Assembly: GCA_002077065.1 (NCBI GenBank)
Contig: NAJO01000021.1
Span: 793,882 to 857,881 of the forward strand
From: Cryoendolithus antarcticus
Lineage: Eukaryota > Ascomycota > Dothideomycetes > Cladosporiales > Cladosporiaceae
DNA length: 64,000 nt
Direction of reading: 5' to 3'
Part shown: piece by piece, positions 1 through 11,735 of the stretch
Position numbering within the stretch: the first letter of the stretch is position 1
Layout of the letters: each line of letters begins with the position of its first letter
Notes under the pieces: generated by a model
What the model was told of the DNA's origin: nothing
The model's database searches: none
Seen by the model: the letters and a program-made list of their open reading frames with translations, nothing else
Made by a program: the position numbers and the translations under genes

Positions 1-715
1 CTCGAAGGTAGCGAAGAATCTGTCACACGTCGTGATTGGTGCTGTTGACTGGTGGGCCAACTGATCGCGTCGCAGCGCGTGACCAGCTCATTGCGCCCAC
101 CAGCTACGCCACTCCAGCGGTTTGGCGTTACATATGTGGACGGGATCCGCAACGCAGCCGAGTCAAAGCATGCAGATTTAGTAGGTCTCAGGGTGATCGA
201 GAGAAGCTTCGATGCCATTGAATGGGATTCAAGACGGTTCATAGGGTGCAGTACGAATGCTCCATCTCGCAATTAGGCTGAGGCATTATCATAGGGCATA
301 TTCACCCCCCGCGGTAGCTGTCCAGCAGCGTGTTGTAGATGTCTCAGATGCATTACAATGCACGAGACAGAACAATATCGGAGGAGGTAAGTCGAGGGCA
401 CATCTGGAGGTCGCGACTGCTCAGCCAAGACGTACAGACGAAGTCGATTTACACGACATGGCAGCTCAATTTACTGTGGGATTGTGCATCTATTTATATA
501 TCTACGATGCGAACGCATCTTGACATATGACGGGGCAACGTATTGCGAGATACTGTCCCATCCACTGGCGCGAGGCGGAGGCACTCAGTGCGACTAGCTT
601 GAGCGACAGTGGTAAGCTACATTCTCACATATATTCCTGGCAGCGGTACAGCAAGGTCCAACCTCTCCACGCCTTTCTCCTTATGCAAATCGACGGTACG
701 AAATGGCGCACTCTC
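1..715. other. No supportable gene
   Basis: Open frames on both strands here are short, mutually overlapping and show no recognisable domain or splice structure. The stretch probably holds the 3' flank of the minus-strand uL5m gene and flank of a gene outside the window. Confidence 0.5.
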
Positions 716-1825
716 TTAGTTGATGAACCTTCCATAGAACGGGATCCCAATCGCGCCAAGAAGCAGCCTAGCGTCATGATCCGTCGTCGCAGTCGTATGT
801 ACCGTGACGTGGATGCCCGGGATCATCTTAGGAGGGTACCTGAAGTCTCACGTCAGCAACAAGCCTCACAAGAAGTTGAGTCGCAGCGAAGAGTCAACTT
901 ACATGTCGTAGTTCACCTCCACCCCCGGCCAAAGCGCAACCTCCTCCGCCGTAAACCCAAAGCTGATATTCCCCGACCCATCACCCGAGCTTCCCTTCAC
1001 TCCCCGCCAATCCTTGATCTTCGGCATGACCACGTCGATACACTCGCTCAGGAAGTGATGCATGCTCTCGCCTTGCAAGTCGCTGGTCACACTCAGGTAC
1101 TGACCGGCGCGGATATTGAACCCAGCCAGACTTTTTTTCACGGCATGACTCGTTGCTCGGACAGAAGTGATAGCCTGCAACACCATACCCGCGACGTGCA
1201 AGCGTGCTGAGTCGGATGCTGCATCTTTTACGAAGGTATGGACTGTCACGCGCTCGATGGCAGGGATGTCTTGCCAGCCGTACTCTTTTCGCAGTAGCCG
1301 CAACGTATCGCCACCTCGTGGTCCTCGAAGTGGGCGATTCGCGAAGTAAGGCGACGCGCCTTGCCATGGTCGTAGTCGAGCGGATTTTTGCGGTGCTGTA
1401 TAGCCGGGTGGGTGATGCACATAGGCGAGCGTCATGAGATCTGGCGCTGTTGTTGAGTCGTACGTCTGCTTCAGTCGAGGTAGGGAGAATGGCCCAGGGA
1501 TGAATTCACGGGACGAGGGATCAGAAGGCGGAGGTGGTTGATGGGGGTGCAGAGGACCGCGGTAGTACTTTGGGGATCGGAATTGGTATCTGCTCGGGGG
1601 GAGCTTGCCAGTGTATTTGCGTGACCGAGCGAGAGGATCATATTTCGGGAACTTGGAAGTCGGTGGCGGGGCCTGGGTGAAGCTCGTCTCCTCAAGGTCC
1701 TGGGTGTCTGATGTCGCTTCGGTGGAGGCGTAGCGTTGGCATTGTAGGCGCTGTGCTCGTGCTAGCGGGCCCGTTTGCCCTCGGACACGGCGTAGAAATG
1801 AGGCTGTCACCTCTTGTAGAGCCAT
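716..1825 (-). CDS. Mitochondrial large-subunit ribosomal protein uL5m (MRPL7-like)
   Basis: Two exons, 1825-903 and 839-716, joined over a 63-bp intron (902-840, GTAAGT to CAG) give 348 residues. Seen: the C-terminal half carries the ribosomal L5 signature, with a stretch reading FGFTAEEVALWPGVEVNYDM before the splice and YPPKMIPGIHVTVHTT after it, ending GIPFYGRFIN. The last exon restores the conserved L5 C-terminus that the unspliced frame cuts off. The N-terminal part is basic, Ser/Arg-rich and fits a mitochondrial presequence followed by the fungal mitochondrial extension. Start choice: the ATG at 1825 has a good context (CACAATGG) and begins MALQEV; an in-frame ATG at 1861 is possible but less convincing. 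Known role: uL5 contacts 5S rRNA in bacterial-type ribosomes; here it would act in the mitoribosome large subunit. It is divergent with the ubiquitin protease gene. Confidence 0.92.
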
Positions 1826-2297
1826 TGTGGAGTGTGCTTCGATGGATATGTCGATGATCACTCATACCCATCCACAATGTTCACCCCCATCTTCAATGTT
1901 CATCCCCGAGAACCTGCGGCCCTACCTAATTGAGTCTAGTCATTGAGCAAGGTTCTGATTTGCGGGATGGTGGGGCAATCGCGCGGCACGTCAAGCCACG
2001 CGCTGCCAATGCACCGAGCAACCGCATTTCACAATGTACTATAGCTCTGACTACACAATGTGGACTGACAGAGTGACGGTGTCAACTGCCAAGAAGCGCA
2101 GACGGAGACGTGCAACGCTTCACTGTCCGACACCCAACGGCTAGTGACGCACCACGTAAGTCACGAGGCGCTGCCGAAGAGTGGCTCGTCTCAGTCAACA
2201 CCGTCCAGGAGGCAACAGCAAACAGTGATCATACCACAGCGACTACCTCGGTACTGTGGTACTGGATGGAGAGTCTAGCAAGGAGCGATCACGAACG
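1826..2297. other. Divergent intergenic region
   Basis: About 470 bp separate the uL5m start (minus) from the proposed ubiquitin protease start (plus). Both promoters must lie here. I see no TATA box or other motif I would defend. Confidence 0.4.
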
Positions 2298-5184
2298 ATG
2301 AGCGGGGTGCAACGCTTTCTTAGTCGGAGGGAAAAGAAGCACCCAAAGGACCATCATGGTGTGGTCCCACCGCATACAGCTAGTAAAGTATGCATATCCT
2401 CCCTCATTACTCCGGCTGTAGTCTGCGCGGGACGTGGCGGCGATGGCGGCGTAGTCGGACTGAGGAAGGTATCAGCGCTGAGCGCGACAGCATGCCACTA
2501 CTCGTTGAGCCCGGACGACGCGACAGCGGAGTCTCGCGTACCAGCACACAAGTGTTCTCACTTGATGGAGCGGCTTCAGAATATGACGAGTCTCCACGCA
2601 AGAGGCAGCGTGCGTCGTGTGTCGTCGCTGTAGACGCCATTGCAAACTATGGCCCCAGATTCGGTAGCTGACAGCCCACTCACAGACAGCACAGCCTCCC
2701 GAGCACTTTCGAGGCATCTTCACAGCCGACGATGGACATCACCGAAAGTCCGACAAGGAGGACGACAAGAAGGCAAAGGCAATCTTGGCTCGAGTACATG
2801 GCTACGGAATCGACAACATCAGTGAATCAAACATCGAGTATGCATTGCGGGCACCATCAGTCGATGGCGATATGGAGGAGGCGTTCAGACTCCTGATGCT
2901 GTTGGAAGACACGTATGAGGGGATTGTACGGCCGTACAGTCCAGATGCGAAGTTACTTGGTGCAGTGAATCGAGAAGGGGTAACATGCTTCCTTGATGCA
3001 CTTCTGTTCTCCATGTTTGCGAGGCTGGACAGCTTTGAAGCACTGCTGTACGAAGGGTTCGAGGATCTCCCGCGACGAAGACTGGCTGGTATGCTGCGGC
3101 TGTGGGTGAACATGCTCAGGACTGGGAGGCTGATCACGACTGACATCACGAAACGTCTGCAATCTGCTCTGGCAGAGTGCGGATGGGATGATGCTATCGA
3201 GCTTGTACAGCAAGATCCGTCAGAGGCGTTCGGCTTCATTACGGGTCAGCTCGAGCTTCCGCTGCTTACTCTGAAAATGGACCTGTATCACACAGGCAAG
3301 GAGAACCCTGCAGATGATCACAAGTTCATCAATGAGCGACTGCTGGAAGTAGCGATACCTGACGAGCCTGCTGAGGGCGCAGGTGTCATGACTTTGGAGC
3401 ATTGCTTGGAGCAGTACTTCAACAATCGGATCGAGGTGAAGCGACATCTTGAAGCCGTGCGTAGAAATACGCTGCAGGGAGCTAAGCAAGATGAAGTGAA
3501 GGCATTCAGCGAAAAGCAGTATGAAGCTGGCTTGCATGTCGAGGTCGCTGAGCTGGAAACACCGTTGACTCCTCTAGTCTCCACGCCGATCGGCGAGACG
3601 CCAACCCAGAGTAAGAATCCTTTGGATCGCGTACGGCCGGGTACGGGACGTAAGAGGGCAGATAGTATCTTCAGTCAGCGCCGGGTTGAGCTCATCGGTG
3701 TAGAGCCTGATGCGAAGACCGTCGATGATGCCGGATCAACGAAGGATGTCAAGCTACGAAAGCTCAGCACACGCACTGAAGTGCTAATGCCAGCTTGGCA
3801 GTTCTTCAAGCTGCTGCCATGGTGAGTGCAATGACTGCGGCGCGCGAACCTTGTGCCAGGCGGGACATAGCATGCTGACTTCATCAGGTACACCGATCAC
3901 CTTCCTACATCTGACGCCCAAGTTGCGGCACACTTCTCCCGGAAGCGACCTGTCCTCGGCATATGTTTCAAACGCTACTCATTCACAGCTAATGGCCATG
4001 CAACGCGACGAGAGACTTACGTGGATATCCCGCTCGAGATTACTGTACCAAACTTCGTGGGCGACGACAACATGGAGGATCGAGAAGGACCTATAGGTGG
4101 CAATTTCCGTCTCCTGCTCCAATCAATCGTCTGCCATCGCGGCAATTCAGTACACTCTGGACACTACATATGCCTTTCGCGGGGCCAAGCAGCGAACGCG
4201 AAGGGACAGCAACATCGACCTGGCAGCGACAGTAGTGCAGACGATGTCCAGGACCCGTGGATGCGCTTCGACGACTTGGCACGGGAACGCATTAGCTATG
4301 TTGATATCCACGAAGCGCTGAAACACGAGACGCCCTACTTGCTCTTCTACCAAGTGCAGCCCATAGACGATGACGGTGAACCGATCCATGATCTACCCTC
4401 CTACGCCGAAGCCACATCCCGATCCCACTCCGATGCTGCGCCCCCTCCCGAAAAGCTTCAATTACTCACATCCGCCCACTCCGATGCAACATTGGCTCAA
4501 ATATCCTCAGACCCAAATACAGAAGCCACAGACTTCGCTCCAAAGCCTGCCTCCACCCGCACAAGCCTCGACATCCCTGGCCGGGAACGTATCCGAACGT
4601 CACTGTCGTTTCCTCGCCGCTCGAGTCTTGCCCTTGACGATGGTTTGATAGGCGTATCGTCCGACAACAGCGTGCGCACGGACAGCATCGCCACATCGTC
4701 CATACCAGTGACGCCCTCCGAGGAGAAGGGCAATGCCTTTCTGAACGCAGCGAAGAACTTCTCTAACTCGCGACGAGGCAGCAGAGTAAGCGGGAAGCAG
4801 GACAGTCCTCGATCTCGCCCGGTGTCGACAGGGCCAGCTGGTGAAGGTTCGGGGAGGTTTAGCTTGAACATGACGAAGCTTACTGCGAGGATGAGCCGCA
4901 ATGATCTCGCGTCCACGGAAACTGCGACGAAGCCTAGCGAATCGAGTAAGGCCGAGCCTGGCGCAGCTCCGGCACAGACTGCGCCAACTCAGGGCCAGAC
5001 AATTACTCAGCCTTCGGATGCCGATGACAGCAATGTGACTCCGGCGCTGAAGCCACTACCTGCTCCTGCGTCTGCAACGATGCAGCCTCCAGCAATGCAG
5101 GGCAAGGGCAAGAAGGACAAGGAGAAGAAGCATAAGCATCATCACGGGAAGGATGGAGAGGAACGCGATTGTTCGGTGATGTAA
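2298..5184 (+). CDS. Ubiquitin-specific protease (C19/USP family) with C-terminal CaaX box
   Basis: Deubiquitinase. The Cys box is seen at 2965-3010 (NREGVTCFLDALLF, catalytic Cys codon at 2986) and the His box near 4140-4170 (CHRGNSVHSGHYICL). Downstream blocks such as WMRFDD and PYLLFYQVQ are USP hallmarks. An intron at 3822-3887 (GTGAGT to CAG) joins the two long exons in phase, giving WYTDHLPTSDAQ across the junction. An upstream intron at 2610-2689 is phase-consistent but weaker. The 5' end is uncertain: an ATG at 2298 opens MSGVQRFLSRREKKH, and at least one more short intron lies between about 2383 and 2482 with several possible sites. The C-terminal third is a Ser/Thr/Pro-rich low-complexity tail with a Lys/His-rich run (KKHKHHHGKD), ending in CSVM. 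By known rules this is a CaaX prenylation box after a polybasic stretch, which suggests a membrane-anchored enzyme. Substrate unknown. Confidence 0.85.
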
Positions 5185-6092
5185 CTTGTTTGAGGTTTTG
5201 CGTACTGAGCGGGTTTGTAGTCAGCGAATTGAGTGTTCTGCATTGAATAGAGAGGACACGCGAATGAAGCATTGCATCACAGTCCTCATACCGAGACGTC
5301 GTCACTGTAGTCTCATGACTATGGTCAGGCTTCATCCTCAATATGCCACGCTCATGTAAAATAGACGTTGGGAGTGGGTATAAATTTGTTGACGTTTCCC
5401 GCGGGCAGGACACCAAACGGAAGGCCAATTTGACAGTTGCGTCTCGACATCGCGAGATGGAGTTTCATCTTTCTTTCTGTACCACGTGCGCATGCCATTG
5501 AGCTATCGACTCGCGCATCGAATGCGTAAGCTACGCTGCATAGTGTGTTGAGACGTCGGTCATGGTCGGTAACGAAAGCTCATTTGGCTGATGATCGGTC
5601 CTTCGCTGGGTCTCTCTCCGGGACAGTCGTGATGTCGTTGACCTCGACGTTGCGTATAGAAGCATGGACGGTCCTGGACCGGTCTTCGATGGTACATACT
5701 GGTGCAGCACGTCAATGCCCACACGTTGAGCATGCAGATCTCGTGTGGCACGTTTGTGTACCAAAGACCTTGATTAAGCTGAGTAATTTGAGTATCTGCC
5801 ACGCATATACCAGAGATGTTCTTCAGGGCATGTCTCCACTTCAGCGTCAAGAGCTTACCTGTCCCTCAGGATCTTACGGCACTCTGTTTGACAATCCGCT
5901 GCACCGTCACCCGCCGTACTGTCATGAGAATCTGGTCACTCTGAATCAATCCATCTGCTTGCAACAGGAACTTACGGCGCCAGCTGACCTGCATGCCCTC
6001 CGCTCAGAGCTGCTTAGCAGTGTGTTTGCTGCAGCGCATCTTCGCGCCACCTGCTTGCGTCAGTGCTTTCTGACCGCATTACTTGCCTCACT
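5185..6092. other. Convergent intergenic region, no gene seen
   Basis: This 900-bp gap lies between the 3' ends of the ubiquitin protease (plus) and the caspase-like gene (minus). The frames present, including a 184-codon plus frame at 5545-6099, look unconstrained and have no domain. UTR sequence is expected. Confidence 0.45.
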
Positions 6093-7690
6093 TCAATAAT
6101 CATCACTGTCGATGTTGACCGTGTCACGACGCATCGACACAAAATGCACATCATCATCATCATCATTCTTCTCGCTCTCGCTCACAAACAGCAGCTCGTC
6201 GCCACGCAGCGGTGGTGGACCGACGGTGAAGCTCACGACCTCAATATCAGACTCCATCTTCATGTCATCATCGTCGCTCAGCAGGATCGACGGCTCGCGC
6301 TTGAAGAATTGATAAGGGTCATCTGCTTCCTTCGGTGTGATGAGTGCCTCATCATCAGTCTCGGGCGGGATTGACGAACCGCGAAGATTAAGCAGCGGTA
6401 AGTCGTTGATCGTCGGAGCAGACAACGCGGTGGTCTTGTTGCGGCCCCCACGCTCGCGGCCGGTCCTTTTGCTAGCGCTGGCTTTCTTTCCAGCCGTGGG
6501 CTTTGCACTCCTCGCAGAGGTGTTTTTCGCAGCAGTGGACCTAGCAGCGCTGGTGTGCCCCTTCTTCGTTGTCGTCGTTGCCTTTCTCACTCTGGACTTC
6601 TTAGCAGTCGGCTGTGGGTGAGCCTTGCGGCCTCTCTGGCGCTTTAAAGGGTATGGATTGTTCACGCCATCGCTGTCATCATCACCGCCCTCGTTGCCGC
6701 TATCATGGTCATCACCGTCATCGTCGGTCGGTGCAGCACCCGTCACAGGGCACCAGTCTCCCTGAATCTCGCAGCCGTGAATGCGAATCTTGCCGAGCAA
6801 TGCAATATCATCTGGCTCGACACAGAAGCGCACGATGCTCTCTGTGCTGTTAGACTTGGTCTTGGCGGTCCACTGACGCTGGGGGTTGTTCCACAGACTC
6901 TTATCCCTCGCAAGGGTCTGTGGGATGGACTTGCGGTGCCGTATCTTCCATGTTCCGGCCATCAGCAGCGGCAGAGTCCTGTGAATCGCCTCAGTGAGGT
7001 GATACTGGTATGGACCGCCAGCCGCGTTGAGCAGTGGCCCAGACGTATGCATGATCTCGAACGACGAGTGTGGGCAATCGAGCTTTCTGCCGAATCGAGT
7101 TGGCATCGGGCCGTCGAGAATGATGAGAACGTTCTTCTCCTGGTCTATGATAGTCTCGAAGAGAGCGAATGCATCGATTCTGCCGGGCGCAGAGGCGTTC
7201 ATCCTAGTTGCCAATGTCAGCTCACACATGGTCAGGGGAATTACTCATGGGGAACTTACCACTCGTACTGATCGCCATTGCCACGAGCGCTGGCGTGGAG
7301 ATAGATCACCACGAGATCCCTGTCGTCCATCTTACTCAGCTCCCTGACGAAGTATGCCTGCAGCTGGGCATTGCTTGTGTAGTCCGCAGTCGAGTTTGGG
7401 CCGGTGCCAAACGTGACAGACTCGAGATTATCAGTGTCGATGACTTCGTTGAAGATGTATCTCATGTTATCGCAATTGGTCCGGTGTTCCCTCTGCGCGT
7501 TAGTGAGATCGCGGTCGTCGTCGGGGTCAATGTCATTGAGGATGTAGGCATAGGTGTAATCGTAGGGACGGCTGAACTGAGGCGGCGTGTCTTTCAGATT
7601 CTTGATTGGGCGAGAGATTCGCCACTTCGGGCCAATGAAGCCTCGTCGGGTCGTGGGGACTGAGGTAGAGATGCGCTCCGTTGCTACCAT
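6093..7690 (-). CDS. Caspase-fold (C14-like) pseudoenzyme with basic, acidic-tailed C-terminus
   Basis: Two exons (7690-7260 and 7203-6093) flank a 56-bp intron (7259-7204, GTAAGT to TAG) and encode 514 residues. Seen: residues 45-150 follow the order of a fungal caspase p20 unit. An entry segment reads AYILNDIDPDDDRDLTNAQ, then an amphipathic block ends FVRELSKMDDRDLVVIYLHAS where active members have LLIVYYGGHG. About 40 residues later comes VLIILDGP where active members have LLLLDCC. A later segment (GGPYQYHLTEAIHRTLPLL) resembles the family's sheet-helix after the cysteine. The catalytic Cys is therefore replaced by Gly. The rest is disordered: acidic patches, a Lys/Arg/Ser/Thr-rich stretch with several possible nuclear localisation signals (KRQRGRK, KKSRVRK), and an acidic tail of Asp runs. 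Inference: a nuclear, non-proteolytic caspase-fold protein. The family assignment rests on pattern matching, not a search. Confidence 0.6.
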
Positions 7691-8269
7691 GGCCGTGTCT
7701 CGATATGATGTGCTTGGTGAAGGTTGGGAGGTGTTGGGTTGGGGTAAGTAAGACCGTCGAGAGTGTTGTGTTGTGTTAGAGTGTTGTGTTGTGGTAACAG
7801 GAAAGGAGTAGCATAAGATTTACTTATGCCATTCTCGTCGTAATCCCCACAGCATGTGATCAATATCAGTGAGGTCAACGTCCGAGTGAGAAGACCAGAT
7901 GAAGCCATGGTATCAGCACGTGTTGAATGAAGGCAGACCCAAGGTGGCGACTCACACGTCCGAAAGTGAGCCAACAACCATGATTGAGCTGTGAAACATA
8001 GCATAGTCTCCAGTGAGTGATAGGGCAGTCTGCCAGCTGTGCTTGCACTACGAGCGGCAGTGAATTGTGGTGGAAGACCAGCCCGTCAGTCCTGTATTAC
8101 ACAGTTTGACTTCCATCCAGTGATGCGGCAAGTACACTGACGTTGAGCTTTACGCAGTTTCCGACAGATCGCACATTATCCTGACGACAAGCTCAAGCCA
8201 GCTCTCTGCTACCGCCTCGTGAAGACGAGTACGGAGTTTTCGGGCCCGTCAGTGTGCTCTCCCGGCGGT
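7691..8269. other. Intergenic, with a small GTGTT microsatellite
   Basis: Promoter side of the caspase-like gene and 3' side of the next minus-strand gene. A short tract of GTGTT units lies at about 7770-7793. No gene is supported; the 106-codon minus frame at 7684-8004 overlaps the upstream start region and looks fortuitous. Confidence 0.4.
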
Positions 8270-10537
8270 TCAGATGTCTGGTAGCGGCAACATCCTCTCC
8301 TGCAGCCTCTTCATCAAAGCCATGAACTTGATCCGTTCATCAAGATCCCGGAACTCGATCCTTATACCAGTAATCCGCTTTTCGGCGCCCTTCTTCTTCC
8401 CCTGCATATCACTAGGCCGTCTAGCAATATCTCCGTTCGAAGTAGGCACACGCGCGAGTCCACCACCGGACTTCGGATACGGGATATCGATGCCCTTCAG
8501 CTTCACATGCTTGACGTCGTCCTCTTTCAGCCGTACAGGTTGGCGGGACGAGTTCATCCACCATCGTGCCCAGCCGTCGCTGAAATTCGAGGCGTAGTGT
8601 ACGAGAGCCATGATACCACCGGTGCCGCCTGCGATGTTGCTGCCGTCTTCCTCCCAGATGCGGAGAACGTCGATGTTGACCATCTGCTCTTCAAGTGTAA
8701 ATGTGCCCTTGAAGCCATCGTGTATGAGAGTCGTCTTGAGTGTCGCGAAGGATCCCAGCAGCCTTCGCTCGAAAATCGCGGACTGGAATGTAGCAGCTGC
8801 TTCGTCGGACTCCAGAACGTAGTTCACCCAATTCGTATGCGCCTCCTTCTCGATCGGGTCTTCCCACTGCGTGCCATGGAATCTCAGCGTGACATCTTTC
8901 CCAGCGGTGTGTGACGGTAACATGACTTTATCGGTGTCAAAGTAGCTACAGAGTGGGATGGTCTCGACGCCGTCAGGTAATTTCTGCTGACAACGCACCT
9001 CGCCGTCGTCTGAAATCACCCATACGCTAGTCGCTGTCTGAGTACCACCATGAGGGAGTCGCTCTCGCTTACGGATCACGCAGATGCGGCCCTCAGTCGT
9101 GGCTGGCACCATCTTTGTATCGAACCTTGGATCGACGGCAGCAGGGTCGTGTTCAGCGTATTCGACGACTTTGTAACGTGTGTCGCAGAGGATCGCCGCG
9201 TTACGGAAAAGTGACTTCTCGAAAGTTGGTACGCCAGGTGCTGAGTTGCGGTTCTGCCCGTTTGTTGGTCCCTTGGAAGGGCGTTTGCTGGCATTGGTCG
9301 AAGAGCGGGCTCGAGGAGGTAGCATGATAGAACTTGGCGTGGCTGGTCGTCGTTCGGGTGAAGCATTTGGTCTCTTAGCTGGTGACGGGAGTATTGAATC
9401 ACCTCTGGGCTGTGCAGCGTGATTGACAGAGCGTGGCGAGATGGGCGAGTCTTCCACTGCGGGCAGCCGTTCATCGCTGCTATCAGCGCGCGTCTCTTCG
9501 GAGCTCGACATGGCTAGGAGAAATGGCAGCGTTGAGGACTCGCGGCGCGCAATGTTGGAAGTCCGGCGCGAGTTCGGAGGCATGTCTGGTGTGCTCAGCC
9601 AGGTGCTTGGACCGGCGACTACCGTACTTTCCTGTGGAACTGCTGCTGCTCCGCCAACACTAGATCTGTTCGATGGTGGCGATCCGCTTTCAAATGTCCA
9701 GTCTTTGGGCTTGCCGGGCTGGTCGAGGCTGTAGTAGGCAGAGTCCTCGCGCATTCGGCGCCGGTCTTGAGCGCTTGAGACAGTGGTTGTCCCATTACTC
9801 GATAGCCTCGGTGGTGGGATTGCAAGACGCGTGGGCGCAGCTTCGATCTCGCGCGGCTTGCCACGTTGCGACTCCAAGGTTGAGATGGTCGAACTCGATG
9901 CAGCGCTGTTCCTGCCCTGACGTTCCCGCGCGACCAGGCTCGGCGTACTATTGGCGAACGCCATCATAAGTGCATGCAATTCGTCTACCTTCCTGCCAAT
10001 ACCAGACTCCCCATTGACCGTGTCGTGTATCGAGTCGACCTTCTCTGCCATTGGGACTGCAATCCTCTCCAGCCGTGACAGACTGCGGGATTGCAACGCC
10101 TGCATAGTCAAGTTGATGGTATTGGTGTGCATCTGTAGCATGTCCCGCAGCTCCGTGATTGAGCCTTTGCTCTGCGTCCATTGCACCGTCTTGTAGTTCG
10201 CGATCACCACCTCACTCCAAGTCCGTGTGCCAGTTTTCTTCTCCACTGCGCTGTACCTTTCCACGAAGCTCTCCAGGTCGCTCAGCGTAGTATTCGCGCT
10301 GTCCAAGATGGTTGCTACAGCCTCTTGTGTCTCCTGATCGGCAGCTGCTAGTATGCTGCCGTCTGCATGTAGAGTCTCTGCTACTAGCTTCAAGGCTTGG
10401 CTAAGGCCATCGGACTCTCGCTCCACCTCAGCAAACTCTCTCGGGGCGGATCCCCTGCCTTTTGTGAATGCCCTTCCTATCTTCCATGCTGTCTGCGATA
10501 GCATAAGGATGTCGCCAACGCTAGGGGACAGCGCCAT
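8270..10537 (-). CDS. Protein with fungal N-terminal helical domain; single exon
   Basis: An uninterrupted 755-codon frame starts MALSPSVGDILMLSQTAWKI. Seen: residues 1-200 form a predicted helical bundle resembling the fungal N-terminal domain found at the front of many fungal signalling and STAND proteins (VGDILMLSQTAWKIGRAF; repeated heptad-like Leu/Ile; a segment ending KVDELHALMMAF). Residues 210-440 are Ser/Pro/Arg-rich and probably disordered. Residues 445-755 are a conserved-looking globular region of alternating strands (RNAAILCDTRYKVVEYAEHD, VWVISDDGEV, RLLGSFATLKTTLIHDGF, ITGIRIEFRDLDERIKFM) that could be two PH-like or related beta folds. There is no NACHT or kinase motif, so this is not a complete STAND protein. 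Function unknown; the N-terminal domain suggests a scaffold or adaptor. Confidence 0.75.
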   Translation of the reverse strand: MALSPSVGDILMLSQTAWKIGRAFTKGRGSAPREFAEVERESDGLSQALKLVAETLHADGSILAAADQETQEAVATILDSANTTLSDLESFVERYSAVEKKTGTRTWSEVVIANYKTVQWTQSKGSITELRDMLQMHTNTINLTMQALQSRSLSRLERIAVPMAEKVDSIHDTVNGESGIGRKVDELHALMMAFANSTPSLVARERQGRNSAASSSTISTLESQRGKPREIEAAPTRLAIPPPRLSSNGTTTVSSAQDRRRMREDSAYYSLDQPGKPKDWTFESGSPPSNRSSVGGAAAVPQESTVVAGPSTWLSTPDMPPNSRRTSNIARRESSTLPFLLAMSSSEETRADSSDERLPAVEDSPISPRSVNHAAQPRGDSILPSPAKRPNASPERRPATPSSIMLPPRARSSTNASKRPSKGPTNGQNRNSAPGVPTFEKSLFRNAAILCDTRYKVVEYAEHDPAAVDPRFDTKMVPATTEGRICVIRKRERLPHGGTQTATSVWVISDDGEVRCQQKLPDGVETIPLCSYFDTDKVMLPSHTAGKDVTLRFHGTQWEDPIEKEAHTNWVNYVLESDEAAATFQSAIFERRLLGSFATLKTTLIHDGFKGTFTLEEQMVNIDVLRIWEEDGSNIAGGTGGIMALVHYASNFSDGWARWWMNSSRQPVRLKEDDVKHVKLKGIDIPYPKSGGGLARVPTSNGDIARRPSDMQGKKKGAEKRITGIRIEFRDLDERIKFMALMKRLQERMLPLPDI

Positions 10538-11735
10538 GACTCTGGCTGTGTCGCTGCACGGCGCGGCGGAAGACTGCGGGTTGTCGTCTAGCCGCAGCTC
10601 CTACAGTGATTTTATAGGTTTCAAGTCGCGGTGAAACAAGAGTTCGTGGTAAATTGCATGAGTGGCAGATTAGGAGACAATGGAAATACAATACCGCCGA
10701 TAGCAGACGCACATGCTGCGCCTGGCCGCAGGCCATACAGTCTAGCCCTGGAGGCGTTTTGTTACGATTACGACTCTCGCCAAGAGGGGCTCAGTCCTTC
10801 ACATTATTCACCGGCCTCAGGTCCCAAAACGGGTCTCGCGTCGTGGGGTGTAGCACATACTGGGATGGAACCGTCGTAAGCGAGAGCACCTGCATGTCGA
10901 CGAGTACCACATGGCGATTGTCGTGTTGCGAATGGTCGGAGTGGAGGACATTGGGGAAGGAAGTTCAGAAGCCAGCCCCAGAAGACCGCTAGCACGTGCG
11001 CCAAGCGAGGACGCCAATTCGCTGAAGACTCGCGAAGTCTTTTGTAAACATGTGCTTGCCCTCAATCCATGCTTTGCGTGAGGAGTTCGCAATGACAGGC
11101 TTGAAGAGGTGACTGCTTCGCAAACCTAAGAGACATGGACTGATATATCCAGATGTTGAGGTCAGCATGTACTTTGCCGTAGCTTTCGGCAGCCATGTGG
11201 CAGCCATGCCAATAACGAAAAGGCAATATGCTGTGCATGACTCGAACTTGCCATGGCATTGGTTCGCGGTCCACATATCATTGAACCTCTTATATAATCA
11301 AGGGCAGCGAAGAGTTGCCGCCAGGGCCGCTGCGTAGTCGGAGTTGTCTCAGCATCGTTGCGATCCAGCAAAGAGCACAACACAGGACATATCAGAGGTG
11401 AAGACCCAACAGACGACACTCACAATGCATGTTCCTGCGAATTCTTGATTGGGAGTACTGCGTCGAGAGTCCGCACCCGATGAGGTGAAGTCGACACAAG
11501 GTTGACACTCGACAGACGACAGGAAGGAAAGGCGTGAACAGTAGACCTGTCAGCGAGTTCAACAACTGATCAAATTGCTACACAAAGAATCGCACGTTCA
11601 ACACTGGGTCCCTGTAGGAGACCAACCTAGGACTCGCGCATCGCCGCGATTCCTCCTGGCGCCGGAAATGTCCCATCGACGACATCGTACTGGACTGCGT
11701 CAGCAACAGTTCTCCCATCGCGCGCGATCAATGCT
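10538..11735. other. Intergenic, no gene seen
   Basis: About 1.2 kb lie between the start of the fungal N-terminal-domain gene and the 3' end of the small secreted gene, both minus strand. Only short frames without domains or signal peptides are present. It contains the 5' region of the 8270-10537 gene. Confidence 0.4.

Noticed and set aside
2802..3239. 145-codon minus frame opposite the ubiquitin protease
   Set aside because: Exact antisense of a recognised catalytic domain, Ser-rich, with no domain of its own.
7684..8004. 106-codon minus frame with hydrophobic N-terminus
   Set aside because: Overlaps the start of the caspase-like gene, runs through a microsatellite, and has no plausible splice partner.
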